This document shows, one piece after another, positions 21,563 to 33,561 of a stretch of 64,000 bases of DNA. The notes beneath the pieces were generated by a model. The model was not told the origin of the DNA. It saw nothing but the letters and a program-made list of their open reading frames with translations, and did not search any database. The stretch's first letter is position 1; the number at the start of each line of letters is the position of its first letter. Location: contig NC_135211.1 of the NCBI RefSeq assembly GCF_052324685.1, forward strand, positions 3,831,868-3,895,867, written 5' to 3'. Source of the DNA: Brachyhypopomus gauderio (taxonomy: Eukaryota; Chordata; Actinopteri; Gymnotiformes; Hypopomidae). The position numbers and the translations under genes are program-made.

Positions 21563-22625
21563 ATGGAGCCCAGAGCCTCTCTCTACATTCTAGCCCTGCT
21601 GCTGGGTCTCTACCAGGCTGTCCCTCTCACAGAACCTCAACATGTGGACATCATTTCACGCATTATCACCATCAACAATGGTCAGACAAGTTGCTGGTTG
21701 TTATCTTTTTATATTAACATTTTGTTTGAAGTTCCTGTTTGGTTTTTGCAACCCAAATTTCTTTTTGTTCCATGATTGTATGAAGGATCTAGTGAAGAGT
21801 TGGTGGAGGGAGACATACATTTGCCAAGAACCAGGAATGCTCTGGTCTGCCCGAGTAACAAATGCTTTTGGCAGAAGTCTTCAACTGGAGTAGTGCAGGT
21901 CCCTTATGTCGTGAGCAATGATTTCTGTAAGTAAAACCTCCAGATTCAGGTTCAGGTTTTACATTGATGTTGATGTTATTTCTTAATGTTTTTGCTTGGT
22001 TCTTTTTCAGCTTCTTCTGACCTGAATGTAATTACCAGTGCCATGGCATCCTTCCACAGCAAAACCTGCATTCGCTTTGTTCGCAGAACGGTTGAACCTG
22101 ATTACATCAGCATTCAGAACCTAAATGGGTGAGAGCAGGGAACTATTTGAATTATTTTACTTCTGTTATTCCTGTTTTGTACACATTGCCAATTGCTTGA
22201 TGTCTGTGACCACGACAGTCTTCTCTCTGTCTTTCAGGTGCTACTCTGCTATTGGCAAAACAGGTGGTTCTCAGGTAATCTCTCTCAGCACAAGCGGATG
22301 TGTGTACCATGGTATCGTTGAGCATGAGTTGAACCATGCGCTCGGTTTCTACCATGAGCATACCAGGAGCGACCGTGACAAGTATGTCAGGATCAACTGG
22401 GAAAACATTGACCCATCAATGCAGTACAATTTTAACAAGGCGAACACCAACAACCTCAACACACCATATGACTACACCTCCGTGATGCACTATGGAAGAA
22501 CTGCTTTCTCTGTTAACGGCCAGTACACCATCACTCCTATACCTGATGCTTCAGTGGTGATAGGGCAGAGAGAGGAACTCTCTACCATTGATGTCAAGAG
22601 GATCAAAATTCTGTATAATTGCTAA
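21563..22625 (+). CDS. Hatching enzyme-like astacin, gene C (subtype II)
   Basis: Exons 21563-21680, 21786-21926, 22011-22128, 22238-22625; 254 residues, all junctions GT-AG. Intron 1 is only 105 bp because of an extra internal deletion relative to gene D. Compared with gene A, the protein differs at L20V, H25P, Q44E, L51H, V52L, S54R, R62P, N65K, H69Q, K84N, F114V, S130A, R133K, K144T, D145S, Q181E, S189Y and E194A. S54R makes the activation site PRTRN more basic. Zinc ligands, Met-turn and all six cysteines are kept, so it should be active. Upstream regulation may differ, because the hAT relic ends about 485 bp before the start codon and the leader is 12 nt shorter. Confidence 0.93.
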
Positions 22626-22754
22626 AATTGACCTTATATGATGTAAAATTTCTAAACAATACTTCCTCTGTTGCTCGATCTAGTGTGTAATAAAAAATGT
22701 AACAATGCAATTGTCATGCATCATGTGACTGTACAATATGTACTAATGTCATAT

Positions 22755-22760
22755 AATAAA
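22755..22760 (+). terminator. Poly(A) signal of gene C
   Basis: AATAAA, 130 bp after the stop codon. Confidence 0.72.
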
Positions 22761-23220
22761 AGACTTCAAAGCAAATTAATCATGTTCAATGGTATGTATT
22801 CAGAATGGTCTGAGCAGCAGTGCTGGGGGGCACAGCATGGCATTATACGTGGATGAATCACATTTTGCTCTGAGAGCTTTAATTATGAGTATGTGTGCCA
22901 TATTTTTGTCAAATGTGATTTTCACCCCAATCGAAATTTGTCCTCTGCATTTTCCCATCTGTGCACTTAGAACACACACACACACAAGGGATTACTAGTA
23001 GGCTTTGTTGCACACGTGCCCAGAGCAGTGGGCAGCCCTAGCCCGCCGCCCAGGGAGCAGTTGGGGTTACGTGCCTTGCTCAAGGGCAACATCTCAGTTT
23101 TCTTGAACACACTACGACTTGGGCCTCCAGGCTCTGTATTTTACTCATAAAAGGCTAAATAAGAGCAGTGTAAATAAGTCTTAATCCTAGATTGAAAAAT
23201 TGGGCTGGTAACTGAGCCTC

Positions 23221-23712
23221 AAATTGATGCTGTAAGGTTGTTTGATAAGTAAGAGTCTTCATAGGACAAAGATTTACAAATAGCTGTAATTGTAATAATT
23301 ATATGGTCTAATGAAAACCCTCCATGTGGAGAGTACAGTCGACCACGTGGGTTATGATGTGAAATGAGGACACTGTGAGATCAGACCATGCTTTTTGCAT
23401 CATTGGGTTCATGCAGTAGAACCTCTGTTTCATTGGAATTTAGAAGAAAACAGTGAGTTGCTGTCCATTGTTTATGTCCTTTATTCACTCATTGTTGTTA
23501 ATATTACAGGCATAATCAGGATTTGAAGATATATACAACTCAGTATCATTGACATAACAATGGAAACACATATCATGTTTGCAAATAAATGTGCCTGACA
23601 GTAGTCTAATGAGAATTACATTGGCCATGGTATTGACCCTTGTGGGACACCATATTTTATGACTGGCAGCTCAGAGCATTCATTACATACAAAGATAAAC
23701 TGAAAATTGTAA
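23221..23712 (-). repeat. Antisense LINE fragment, units 3/4
   Basis: Uninterrupted copy of the boundary LINE fragment with a few extra substitutions, such as GACATAACAATGG near 23551. Confidence 0.7.
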
Positions 23713-24846
23713 CAGGGCATGACCACCGAGGCAAGTAAGATTACAAATCCAGACAGGCTGCACCCTTTTTGTCACTCTTTGGTCTGGTGGTGACGCACGT
23801 GTTTGCTGAGAGTAGGACTTGGGTCCAAGACCATATATGGTTGCTGCCCTCAGCCTTTGGTACAAATTTTGTCAGAAGTGGGATGGTACTTTGATACCAA
23901 CAGGACTGTTTCCATGGTTAAGAACCCATCCCTACTGTGACAGGATGGTTCAAAATCCATTGAAAAACCCTATTGAGGTGCATGGATGTGGTCCTGGATG
24001 TAAGGTGGAGGTGTAGGACAGACTGAAAGTGTGAAGTGCAGGGGAACGATCTGATAGCATCAGTGGAGATCATCACTCTCTGATGGAGAGGGTGATGTGA
24101 TGGAGACTACCAGTCCAGAAGGTTTAATGGGTGCTCTAAGTTCTCATCATGAGAGCTGGCTCTTTGGCTTTGTGGTCAAGGCACCAGTTTTGTTGCGTTA
24201 GATTCATGTGGTCTTTGCCTTTGTCACAACCTTTTACAAGCGCTTCAAAATCTTATGCATTTTAGTTTTGATTTTGGATTTAATTTCATATTTTGCAAAT
24301 ATGGATGTTTGTAGCATCTTTGGACAAGCCAGGGAAATGACTCCTTTTTGATTTTGAACCATTACATATCAACAAATCATTCAAAGAAAAATGGACAGAA
24401 ATTTATTTTGCTTTCTGAAACAAATTATAACATAATATGTGTACCTGAAGTGAAGACAAAAAATGTCAGCAAAATTTTTAGTTGCAATAGTTTTTCTTAA
24501 AATCTCGAACATGAAAAGCTTGACTGTTCGACTGCTTCTATGACACAATTCTTGAACTATCCTTTCCAACAGATCCTACAATAGTGATTAAACTGAAATG
24601 ACAACAAAAACAGTCCAATGCACATTGATAACCAAACTCTACAGATCATCCATTAGTGGAGATTAGCCAAACAAACTCAGCCGCACACTGCAATTCATTG
24701 AGATATTTGACTAATGGGGAAGTTCCAAGTGTCCTCCCTTTGGTGATATACATTAGACAGTGGACACTAATGCCTAACATTAGTCCCACACTGTCACACC
24801 TGTGTTTGTTTGTTCATGGGATTGTGGTCATATAAGTGTCCATGTG

Positions 24847-24854
24847 TATAAAAG
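24847..24854 (+). promoter_or_regulatory. TATA box of gene D
   Basis: TATAAAAG, 82 bp before the start codon, as in genes A, B and E. Confidence 0.85.
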
Positions 24855-24928
24855 GCCAGGATGGACAGTATTCAGACATTGAGCTAGAGTGTAGAAGCAT
24901 CCAGATCATCTCCTCACACTGAAGCAAC

Positions 24929-26061
24929 ATGGAGCCCAGAGCCTCTCTCTACATTCTAGCCCTGCTGCTGGGTCTCTACCAGGCTCTCCCTCTCACAGAA
25001 CATCAGCATGTGGACATAATTTCACACATTATCACCATCAACAATGGTCAGACAAGTTGCTGGTTGTTTTCTTTTTATTTTAACATGCTTCCTCTTAAGA
25101 TGTATAAACATATTGATAAATACTAAACATTTTACTATGGCAATGCTAAAACATTTCATTTGAAGTTCCTGTTATTTGGTTTTTGCAACCCAAATTCCTT
25201 TTTTGTCCATGATTGCATGAAGGATCTAGTGAACAGTTGGTGGAGGGAGACATACTTGTGCCAAGTACCAGGAATGCTCTGGTCTGCCGGAGTAACAACT
25301 GCTTTTGGCAAAAGTCTTCAACTGGAGTAGTGCAGGTCCCTTATGTCGTGAGTAAAGATTTCTGTAAGTAAAACCTCCAGATTCAGGTTCAGGTTTACAT
25401 TGATGTTGATGTTATTTCTTAATGTTTTTGCTTGGTTCTTTTTCAGCTTCTTCTGACCTGAATGTAATTACCAGTGCCATGGCATCCTTCCACAGCAAAA
25501 CCTGCATTCGCTTTGTTCGCAGAACATTTGAACCTGATTACATCAGCATTCAGAACCTAAATGGGTGAGAGCAGGAAACTATTTGAATTATTTTACTTCT
25601 GTTATTCCTGTTTTGTACACATTGCCAATTGCTTGATGTCTGTGACCAGGACAGCCTTCTCCCTGTCTTTCAGGTGCTACTCTTCTATTGGCAGAACAGG
25701 TGGTTCTCAGGTGATCTCTCTCAGCAAAGACGGATGTGTGTACCATGGTATCGTTGAGCATGAGTTGAACCACGCGCTCGGTTTCTACCATGAGCATACC
25801 AGGAGTGACCGTGACAAGTATGTCAGGATCAACTGGCAAAACATTGACCCATCAATGCAGTCCAATTTTAACAAGGAGAACACCAACAACCTCAACACAC
25901 CATATGACTACACCTCCGTGATGCACTATGGAAGAACTGCTTTCTCTGTTAACGGCCAGTACACCATCACTCCTATTCCTGATGCTTCAGTGGTGATAGG
26001 GCAGAGAGAGGAACTCTCTACCATTGATGTCAAGAGGATCAAAATTCTGTATAATTGCTAA
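24929..26061 (+). CDS. Hatching enzyme-like astacin, gene D (subtype I)
   Basis: Exons 24929-25046, 25223-25363, 25447-25564, 25674-26061; 254 residues, all junctions GT-AG. Intron 1 (176 bp) lacks the foldback element and shows the empty target site with a single TGGTTG. Against gene A I see two protein changes: R33H in the propeptide and H69Q in the mature enzyme. The catalytic domain encoded by exon 4 is unchanged. This gene sits in the only unit without large insertions. Confidence 0.93.
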
Positions 26062-26190
26062 AATTGACATTATATGATGTAAAATTTCTAAACAATACTT
26101 CCTCTGTTGCTCGACCTAGTGTGTAATCAAAAATGTAACAATGCAATTGTCATGCATCATGTGACTGTACAATATGTACTAATGTCATAT

Positions 26191-26196
26191 AATAAA
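26191..26196 (+). terminator. Poly(A) signal of gene D
   Basis: AATAAA, 130 bp after the stop codon. Confidence 0.72.
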
Positions 26197-26908
26197 ATAC
26201 TTCAAAGCAAATTAATCATGTTCAATGGTATGTATTCAGAATGGTCTGAGCAGCAGTGCTGGGGGGCACAGCATGGCATTATACGTGGATGAATCGCATC
26301 TTGCTCTGAGAGCTTTAATTATGAGTATGTGTGCCATATTTTTGTCAAATGTGATTTTTACCCCAATCGAAATTTGTCCTCTGCATTTATCCATCTGTGC
26401 AGTTAGAACACACACACACAAGGGATTACTAGGAGGCTTTGTTGCACACGTGCCCAGAGCAGTGGGCAGCCCTAGCTCGCCGCCCGGGGAGCAGTTGGGG
26501 TTACGTGCCTTGCTCAAGGGCAACATCTCAGTTTTCTTGAACACACTATGACTTGGGCCTCCAGGCTCTGTATTTTACACACAAAAGGCTAAATGAGAGC
26601 TGTGTAAATAAGTCTTAAACCTAGATTGAAAAATTGGGCTTGTAACTGAGCCTCAAATTGATGCTGTAAGGTTGTTTGATAAGTAAGAGTCTTCATAGGA
26701 CAAAGATTTACAAATAGCTGTAATTGTAATAATTATATGGTCTAATGAAAACCCTCCATGTGGAGAGTGCAGTCGACCACGTGGGTTATGATGTGAAATG
26801 AGGACACTGTGAGACCAGACCATGCTTTTTGCATCATTGGGTTCATGCAGTAGAACCTCTGTTTCATTGGAATTTAGAAGAAAACAGTGAGTTGCTGTCC
26901 ATTGTTTA

Positions 26909-27352
26909 TGTAACGGTGGCGTACCCGAAGGTAGTGAGGGATCCATACGCAGGTGGAATAACAGGAGTTTTAATCAAACACAAGGACTGAGCAGACCCCG
27001 TAAGGAAGGCAGGCAACAGTACAAAAAGGGCAAGGCAAAAAGGAGAGTCAAAAAACCAGGCAGAGAGTCAAAAAACCAGGACAGTCCAATAGCAGCAGGC
27101 AGAGGTACAGAAGGGCTAGGCAAACAGGCGTAAGACAAGAGGGCAGAGCTAGGATCGGTAACCAGGAATGCAGACAGGATAGTAAATACGGCTTGGTAAT
27201 GCTACACGGGGAGGCAATACTTCGCACTGGTCTGTGTGAGCAGAGTCCTTAAGTAGGGCGTGTATGAGTAGCCGATCAGGTTCAGGTGTGCAGATCAATA
27301 TTCGGGTGATGGCGCCCTCTGGCGGTCACGGGCGTGATTGCCATTCCTGACA
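26909..27352 (-). repeat. 3' LTR of the gypsy element
   Basis: 444 bp, nearly identical to the 5' LTR. Its first 58 nt in element sense encode the end of the polyprotein and its stop codon (27295-27297). Confidence 0.9.
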
Positions 27353-30300
27353 TCAGCCCCCCCTGAACGGGTGGCTCCAGCCACCCGAGAGACACGACGA
27401 CGGGGACGGCCCCGGGGCCGCGGCGCAGGGTGATCCGGGTGGGCAGCGTGGAAGTCACGGAGTATGGAGGGATCCAGGACCTTGTGGGCGTCGACCCAGC
27501 TGCGCTCCTCAGGTCCGTACCCTTCCCAGTCCACCAAGTACTGCAACACACGCCCCCGTCTGCGGGAGTCCAGGAGCTCGTTCACCCAGTAGGCCGGGCC
27601 ACCGTCGATGTCCAGCGGAGGTGGCGGGGACGACTGCAGGTCAGGAGACAGACTGGAGGGCTGTGCAGGCTTAAGCAACGAGACATGAAAGGTGGACGAG
27701 ATACGGTAAGTAGGAGGAAGTTTAAGCTTGTAGGAAACGGGGTTAACCTGAGCCAGGACCTCGAAAGGCCCCACGTAGCGGGGGTTCAACTTCCGGCATG
27801 GTGTCTTCAGACGGAGGTCCTTGGTGGAAAGCCACACCATCTGGCCAGGTGAGTACACGGGAGCCGCCCGTCTGTGGTGGTCGGCCTGGATCTTCTGGTG
27901 GCGGATAGCCATTCGGAGTCTCACATGGGCCGCCTCCCAGGTCCGTTTGCTGTGACGAAACCAGTCAGACACTGCAGGGAGATCTGAAGGTTCCCCCGAC
28001 CATGGGAACATGGGAGGCTGGAAACCTAGGACACACTGGAAAGGGGTTAGACCGGTGGATGAGTGGGTGAGAGAGTTCTGGGCATACTCTGCCCAGGGCA
28101 GGAAACGACTCCACTCCCCCTGCCTGTCGCTGCAGTAGGACCTGAGGAAGCGGCCAATCTCCTGGTTCAGACGCTCCGCCTGCCCGTTGCTCTGGGGATG
28201 ATACCCCGACGTCAGGCTCACTGAGATATTCAACAGTTTACAGAACGCCTGCCATACCCGAGACGTGAACTGGGGTCCCCGGTCTGACACTATGTCCTCA
28301 GGAAGCCCATAAAGCCGGAATACATGGGAGAAGATAGCCTCAGCCGTCTCCATGGCAGTAGGCAGCTTAGGCAGAGCGATCAGTCGGCAACCCTTTGAAA
28401 ACCGATCTATCACCACCAGGATGCAGGTGTTTCCTTGGGACCTGGGGAGATCAGTCACAAAATCAACAGAGAGATGCGACCAGGGCCGCTGAGGGATAGG
28501 TAGAGGCACCAGTAGCCCTGCTGGCAGGCGTCGGGGGGTCTTACAACGAGCACAAATGTCGCATCGGTTTACGAAGTCCTTCACATCCTTCTGGAGCTCA
28601 GGCCACCAGTACTTTCTCTGAAGCAGCTCCACGGTCCGCAGGATACCCGGATGCCCAGAGGTCGGGGCTGTGTGTACCCACTGCATCAACTCCTGACGGT
28701 GTGTAGTAGGCACATAGGTCTTACCCCGGGGACACTCGGCAGGAGCAGGTTCGTCACGGTGAGCAGTCCGGATCTGTGTATCCAGGTCCCACTGAACGGG
28801 AGCAACCACCATGGAGGCCGGGATGATCGCCTTGGGAGGCTCCGACGTGTCGCTTCCCTCATAGAGCCGGGAGAGCGCGTCTGCCTTGGTGTTCTTCGAT
28901 CCTGGCCTGAAAGTGATGACATAGTTAAAGCGAGTGAAAAAGAGAGCCCACCTCGCCTGTCGCGCGTTCAGCCGCTTCGCCGCCTTGATGTACTCGAGGT
29001 TCTTGTGGTCGGTCAGGATCAAAAAAGGGTGCGACGCCCCCTCCAACCAATGTCGCCACTCCTCCAACGCAGCCTTCACCGCCAACAACTCCTTGTTGCC
29101 CACATCGTAATTCCGCTCCGCCGAAGAGAGCTTACGTGAGAAGAAGGCACAGGGGTGGAGCTTCGGGGGCGACCCATGACGTTGCGACAGAATGGCCCCT
29201 ATGCCGGTGTCCGAAGCATCCACCTCCACTACGAAAGGGAGCGCGGGGTCAGGGTGCTTCAGAATCGGAGCAGAACTGAACCTCCGCTTCAACTGCGAGA
29301 AGGCGCCCTCCGCTGCCTGAGTCCACGGCAGCTTTTTCGGAGACCCCCTTAGCAAAGACGTGAGGGGCGCAGCAACCAGACTGTAATTGCGAATAAAACG
29401 CCTATAAAAATTGGCAAAACCCAAAAACCTCTGGAGTTCTTTAACCGACCGGGGTCGCGGCCAATCACGCACAGCTCCCACCTTGCCGGTGTCCATAGCC
29501 ACCCCCTGACGACTAATGTGATAGCCCAAAAAGTGCACACCCGTAGTATGAAAGGCACATTTCTCCAGTTTGGCGTACAAGTGATTTTCTCTAAGGAGCT
29601 GCAACGCTTCTCTGACATGCACGACGTGGTCCTCTGGGGTTTCTGAATAAATCAGGATGTCATCAATATAAACTATAACACAGCGATTAAGCAATTCTCT
29701 GAAAACGTCATTCATGAAAGCTTGGAACACTGAGGGGGCGTTGGCCAAACCGTATGGCATAACTAGGTATTCGTAGTGTCCGTTTGAAGTGATAAACGCT
29801 GTTTTCCATTCGTCTCCCTCCTTTACACGTACAAGATTGTATGCGCTGCGCAAATCGAGCTTAGTAAACACAGTGGCCCGACGTAACTGCTCCACTGCAG
29901 CAGGCACCAAGGGGAGAGGATATGAGTTTTTTACCGTCACGGCGTTTAGACCGCGATAGTCTATACAGGGGCGTAACCCACCGTCCTTCTTCTCCACAAA
30001 AAAGAAACCAGCCGCTGCAGGTGACACAGAGGGGCGAATGTAGCCCAGTTGTAACGCCTCTTCCACGTATTCCTTCATGGCTTTTGTCTCAGGGATCGAT
30101 AACGGGTACGCCCGCCCTCTGGGGGGAATCGCACCGGGCATCAACTCAATAGCACAATCAGAGGGACGATGTGGGGGCAGAGTAGCAGCGTTAGTTTTGC
30201 TAAAGACGTCGGAGAAGTCAGCATACTCAGGAGGGAGACTAACTGTAGTCTGGACGACAGGGCTTTCAATGTTAGTCGTTCTGACTGCTGTATGTAGGCA

Positions 30301-31692
30301 ACACTCGTGACACTTCTTGCTCCATTTAACCAGTTCTCCTGACGACCATGAAATGGTGGGGTTATGTTGAGCTAACCAGGGAAACCCCAACACTACGGGA
30401 TGTTCTGGGGAGTGTATGACGTGAAATGACACCGTCTCAGTGTGTAACAGACCCACTCGCACGCTGACTGGAATGGTGCGTTCGGTGACTGCACCCGATC
30501 CGACAGGTTTGCCGTCGATCCCTTTGATATGGAGAGGAGTAGTACACGGAATCAGGGGAACAGACAGATGGGTCGCGAACTGATGGTCGATAAAATTTCC
30601 CGCTGCTCCCGAATCTACCAGGGCTGCAACCACAGGCGCAGAAACACCCCACATTACTTCTACAGGCAGAGTCATCTTACGTATGTCGTAGGGTAAGGAG
30701 ATAACAGGACTCACCCTTCGAGCAGTCGCTCCGCCACTCAACGCGGGGCAGTTTGCTCTGAAATGACCTGATTCGCCACAGTATAAGCAGAGTCTGTCCT
30801 GGACGCGCCGTTGTCTTTCGGTCTGTGACAGGCGAGCGCGTCCCACTTCCATGGGTTCAGGCTGGGTAGACGAGGGGGATACTGGGGCTGTGGTGGCTAC
30901 GGCAGAACTCCTCCGTGACCGAATCAGATTATCTAGCCTGATAGACAGGCGTATCAAATCATCTAACGACAAGTTGTCGTCCTTACATGCTAGTTCAGCT
31001 CGGAGCGTGTCAGACAAACTCTGGCGATACACGGTAAGTAGGGCTTTCTCGTCCCAGCCCCTGGCTGCGGCGAGGGTGCGGAACTGCAGGGAGTGTTCTG
31101 TAGCAGACGACCGACCTTGGCGGAGGCGCAGGAGTTGTTCCCCTGGGTCACGACCTGTTTCTGAGTGGTCGAAGACTTCTTTGAACCTGAGTTCGAATGC
31201 AGCATAAGTCTGACCTGTAGTGGCCGTACCCCCAACTGCCGTAGCCCACTTGAGGGCTCTCCCAGTAAGCAGTGACATGACGAATGCGATCTTTGCGGCT
31301 TCAGAAGGAAAGGCTGTAGGCAACATACTAAAATACAACGAGCATTGTAACAGAAACCCCTGACAGAGACCTGGGGACCCATCGTACTTATCGGGGATCA
31401 CTAGACGCACAGGGGCGGAGTGCCCCAGACTGGGGACTGAAACAGGTGGTGAGGGAACAGGCGGTGGCGAGGGCTGAGGCGCAGCTGACTGGGCAGTAGT
31501 AAGGGAGAGACCTTGTAGCGTGCGAGACAAGCCATCAACTGCGGATACCAGTTGGTTGAGTAGCTGTTCGTGGCTTCCCAGCATGCGTCCCTGGTTCATC
31601 ACCGCGGCTTGGAGCGCTGGCAGTCCTGCTGGATCCGGTGGCGGCGAAGTATTCTGTAACGGTGGTGTACCCGAAGGTAGTGAGGGATCCAT
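27295..31692 (-). CDS. Gag-pol polyprotein of the gypsy element (1,465 residues)
   Basis: Single frame with no break. Gag capsid-like part about 90-260; zinc knuckle CX2CX4HX4C at C302-C315; protease motif VDSGAA with D360; reverse transcriptase about 545-720 with YIDD at 675-678; RNase H with D825, E868, D895 and D938; integrase zinc finger H998, H1014, C1044, C1047; integrase triad D1077, D1137, E1173 (35 residues between the last two); C-terminal chromodomain about 1367-1410 with YLVDWEGY, which in related elements guides integration to marked chromatin. All key residues are present, so the element may be autonomous. Both ends lie in LTR sequence: the first 12 or so codons in the 5' LTR, the last 18 in the 3' LTR. 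An internal Met could serve as a shorter start, but the LTR start is the first in frame. Confidence 0.93.
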   Translation of the reverse strand: MDPSLPSGTPPLQNTSPPPDPAGLPALQAAVMNQGRMLGSHEQLLNQLVSAVDGLSRTLQGLSLTTAQSAAPQPSPPPVPSPPVSVPSLGHSAPVRLVIPDKYDGSPGLCQGFLLQCSLYFSMLPTAFPSEAAKIAFVMSLLTGRALKWATAVGGTATTGQTYAAFELRFKEVFDHSETGRDPGEQLLRLRQGRSSATEHSLQFRTLAAARGWDEKALLTVYRQSLSDTLRAELACKDDNLSLDDLIRLSIRLDNLIRSRRSSAVATTAPVSPSSTQPEPMEVGRARLSQTERQRRVQDRLCLYCGESGHFRANCPALSGGATARRVSPVISLPYDIRKMTLPVEVMWGVSAPVVAALVDSGAAGNFIDHQFATHLSVPLIPCTTPLHIKGIDGKPVGSGAVTERTIPVSVRVGLLHTETVSFHVIHSPEHPVVLGFPWLAQHNPTISWSSGELVKWSKKCHECCLHTAVRTTNIESPVVQTTVSLPPEYADFSDVFSKTNAATLPPHRPSDCAIELMPGAIPPRGRAYPLSIPETKAMKEYVEEALQLGYIRPSVSPAAAGFFFVEKKDGGLRPCIDYRGLNAVTVKNSYPLPLVPAAVEQLRRATVFTKLDLRSAYNLVRVKEGDEWKTAFITSNGHYEYLVMPYGLANAPSVFQAFMNDVFRELLNRCVIVYIDDILIYSETPEDHVVHVREALQLLRENHLYAKLEKCAFHTTGVHFLGYHISRQGVAMDTGKVGAVRDWPRPRSVKELQRFLGFANFYRRFIRNYSLVAAPLTSLLRGSPKKLPWTQAAEGAFSQLKRRFSSAPILKHPDPALPFVVEVDASDTGIGAILSQRHGSPPKLHPCAFFSRKLSSAERNYDVGNKELLAVKAALEEWRHWLEGASHPFLILTDHKNLEYIKAAKRLNARQARWALFFTRFNYVITFRPGSKNTKADALSRLYEGSDTSEPPKAIIPASMVVAPVQWDLDTQIRTAHRDEPAPAECPRGKTYVPTTHRQELMQWVHTAPTSGHPGILRTVELLQRKYWWPELQKDVKDFVNRCDICARCKTPRRLPAGLLVPLPIPQRPWSHLSVDFVTDLPRSQGNTCILVVIDRFSKGCRLIALPKLPTAMETAEAIFSHVFRLYGLPEDIVSDRGPQFTSRVWQAFCKLLNISVSLTSGYHPQSNGQAERLNQEIGRFLRSYCSDRQGEWSRFLPWAEYAQNSLTHSSTGLTPFQCVLGFQPPMFPWSGEPSDLPAVSDWFRHSKRTWEAAHVRLRMAIRHQKIQADHHRRAAPVYSPGQMVWLSTKDLRLKTPCRKLNPRYVGPFEVLAQVNPVSYKLKLPPTYRISSTFHVSLLKPAQPSSLSPDLQSSPPPPLDIDGGPAYWVNELLDSRRRGRVLQYLVDWEGYGPEERSWVDAHKVLDPSILRDFHAAHPDHPAPRPRGRPRRRVSRVAGATRSGGADVRNGNHARDRQRAPSPEY
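27353..27366 (-). promoter_or_regulatory. Polypurine tract of the gypsy element
   Basis: In element sense a run AGGGGGGGCTGA abuts the 3' LTR. It is overlapped by the polyprotein reading frame. Confidence 0.65.
31644..31653 (-). promoter_or_regulatory. Self-primer binding site of the gypsy element
   Basis: One base inside the 5' LTR boundary, the element-sense sequence AATACTTCGC is a perfect reverse complement of GCGAAGTATT in the LTR, where the RNA 5' end is expected. Tf1 of fission yeast and vertebrate sushi elements are known to prime minus-strand DNA by folding the RNA 5' end onto such a site. That this element does so is inference. Confidence 0.75.
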
Positions 31693-32098
31693 ACGCAGGT
31701 GGAATAACAGGAGTTTTAATCAAACACAAGGACTGAGCAGACCCCGTAAGGAAGGCAGGCAACAGTACAAAAAGGGCAAGGCAAAAAGGAGAGTCAAAAA
31801 ACCAGGCAGAGAGTCAAAAAACCAGGACAGTCCAATAGCAGCAGGCAGAGGTACAGAAGGGCTAGGCAAACAGGCGTAAGACAAGAGGGCAGAGCTAGGA
31901 TCGGTAACCAGGAATGCAGACAGGATAGTAAATACGGCTTGGTAATGCTACACGGGGAGGCAATACTTCGCACTGGTCTGTGTGAGCAGAGTCCTTAAGT
32001 AGGGCGTGTATGAGTAGCCGATCAGGTTCAGGTGTGCAGATCAATATTCGGGTGATGGCGCCCTCTGGCGGTCACGGGCGTGATTGCCATTCCTGACA
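31655..32098 (-). repeat. 5' LTR of the gypsy element
   Basis: In element sense it starts TGTCAGGAATG and ends CCACCGTTACA. TACTTAAG (31994-32001) serves as a TATA-like box. About 30 nt downstream lies GCGAAGTATT (31962-31971 on the + axis), the expected RNA 5' end. The last 38 nt contain the gag start codon (31692). Confidence 0.9.
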
Positions 32099-33479
32099 GT
32101 TTATGTCCTTTATTCACTCATTGTTGTTAATATTACAGGCATAATCAGGATTTGAAGATATATACAACTGAGTATCATCGACGTAACAATAGAAACACAT
32201 ATCATGTTTGCAAATAAATGTGCCTGACAGTAGTCTAATGAGAATTACATGGGGCATGGTATTGACCCTTGTGGGACACCATATTTTACAACTAGCAGCT
32301 CAGAGTATTCATTCCATACAAAGATAAATTGACAATTGTAACAGGGCAGCATGATCACAGAGGCAAGTAAGATTACAAATCCAGACAGGCTGCACCCTGA
32401 GGTTTTTGTCACTCTTTGGTCTGGTGGTGACGCACGTGTTTGCTGAGAGTAGGACTTGGGTCCAAGACCATATATGGTTGCTGCCCTCAGCCTTTGGTAC
32501 AAATTTTGTCAGAAGTGGGATGGTACTCTGATACCAACAGGACTGTTTCCATGGTTAAGAACCCATCCCTACTTTGACAGGATGGTTCAAAATCCATTGA
32601 AAAACCCTATTGAGGTGCATGGATGTGGTCCTGGATGTAAGGTGGAGGTGTGGGACAGACGGAAAGTGTGAAGTGCAGGGGAACGTTCTGGTAGCATCAG
32701 TGGAGATCATCACTCTCTGATGGAGAGGGTGATGTGATGGAGACTGCCACTCCAGAAGGTTTAATGGGTGCTATAAGTTCTCATCATGAGAGCTGGCTCT
32801 TTGGCTTTGTGGTCAAGGCACCAGTTTTGTTGCGTTAGATTCATGTGGTCTTTGCCTTTGTCACTACCTTTTACAAGCGCTTCAAAATCTTATGCATTTT
32901 AGTTTGATTTTGGATTTAATTCCATATTTTGCAAATATGGATGTTTGTAGCATCTTTGGACAAGCCAGGGAAATGACTCCTTTTTGATTTTGAACCATTA
33001 CTTATCAACAAATCATTCAAAGAAAAATGGACAGAAATTGATTTTGCTTTCTGAAACAGATTATAACATATGTGTACCTGAAGTGAAGACAAAAAATGTC
33101 AGCAAAATTTTCAGTTGCAATAGTTTTTCTTAAAATCTCCAACATGAAAAGCTTGACTGTTCGACTGCTTCTATGACACAATTCTTGAACTATCCTTTCC
33201 AACAGATCCTACAATAGTGATTAAACTGAAATGACAACAAAAACAGTCTAATGCACAGTGATAACCAAACTCTACAGATCATCCATTAGTGGAGATTAGC
33301 CAAACAAACTCAGCCGCACACTGCAATTCATTGAGATATTTGACTAATGGGGAAGTTCCAAGTGTCCTCCCTTTGGTGATATACATTAGACAGTGGACAC
33401 TAATGCCTAACATTAGTCCCACACTGTCACACCTGTGTTTGTTTGTTCATGGGATTGTGGTCATATAAGTGTCCATGTG

Positions 33480-33487
33480 TATAAAAG
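33480..33487 (+). promoter_or_regulatory. TATA box of gene E
   Basis: TATAAAAG, 82 bp before the start codon; the subtype I leader is retained. Confidence 0.85.
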
Positions 33488-33561
33488 GCCAGGATGGACA
33501 GTATTCAGACATTGAGCTAGAGTGTAGAAGCATCCAGATCATCTCCTCACACTGAAGCAAC

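Larger units (their letters stand above)
10983..23308 (+). repeat. Tandem unit 3 (expanded by transposons)
   Basis: Basic unit enlarged to 12.3 kb by a 395-bp solo LTR, a 6.9-kb BEL/Pao element and a 1.7-kb hAT relic, all upstream of gene C. Each insertion is flanked by a short duplication of unit sequence (CAATG, TATGCAT and ATTATAAC), so the insertion points in the ancestral unit can be placed exactly. Confidence 0.9.
23309..26742 (+). repeat. Tandem unit 4 (shortest unit)
   Basis: This 3,434-bp unit carries gene D and none of the large insertions found elsewhere. It is therefore the best local model of the ancestral unit: LINE fragment, spacer, promoter, four exons, 3' flank. Confidence 0.92.
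26909..32098 (-). mobile_element. Intact Ty3/gypsy chromodomain retrotransposon (self-primed type)
   Basis: A 5,190-bp element on the minus strand with two 444-bp LTRs and GTTTA duplicated on both sides (26904-26908 and 32099-32103). One uninterrupted gag-pol frame of 1,465 codons occupies nearly all of it. The LTRs appear to differ at a single base (GGCGTAC against GGTGTAC near their outer or inner ends), so insertion was recent. Primer sites follow the Tf1/sushi pattern rather than a tRNA-primed one. It sits antisense to the hatching-enzyme genes, about 1.46 kb upstream of gene E. Confidence 0.93.
26653..32345 (-). repeat. Antisense LINE fragment split by the gypsy element, units 4/5
   Basis: The two halves (26653-26908 and 32099-32345) match the uninterrupted copies. 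The gypsy element lies between them, with GTTTA duplicated on both sides. Confidence 0.72.

Noticed and set aside
28651-29139. Long open frames on the + strand within the gypsy element
   Set aside because: They are antisense to the conserved gag-pol frame and reflect its GC-rich codon composition.
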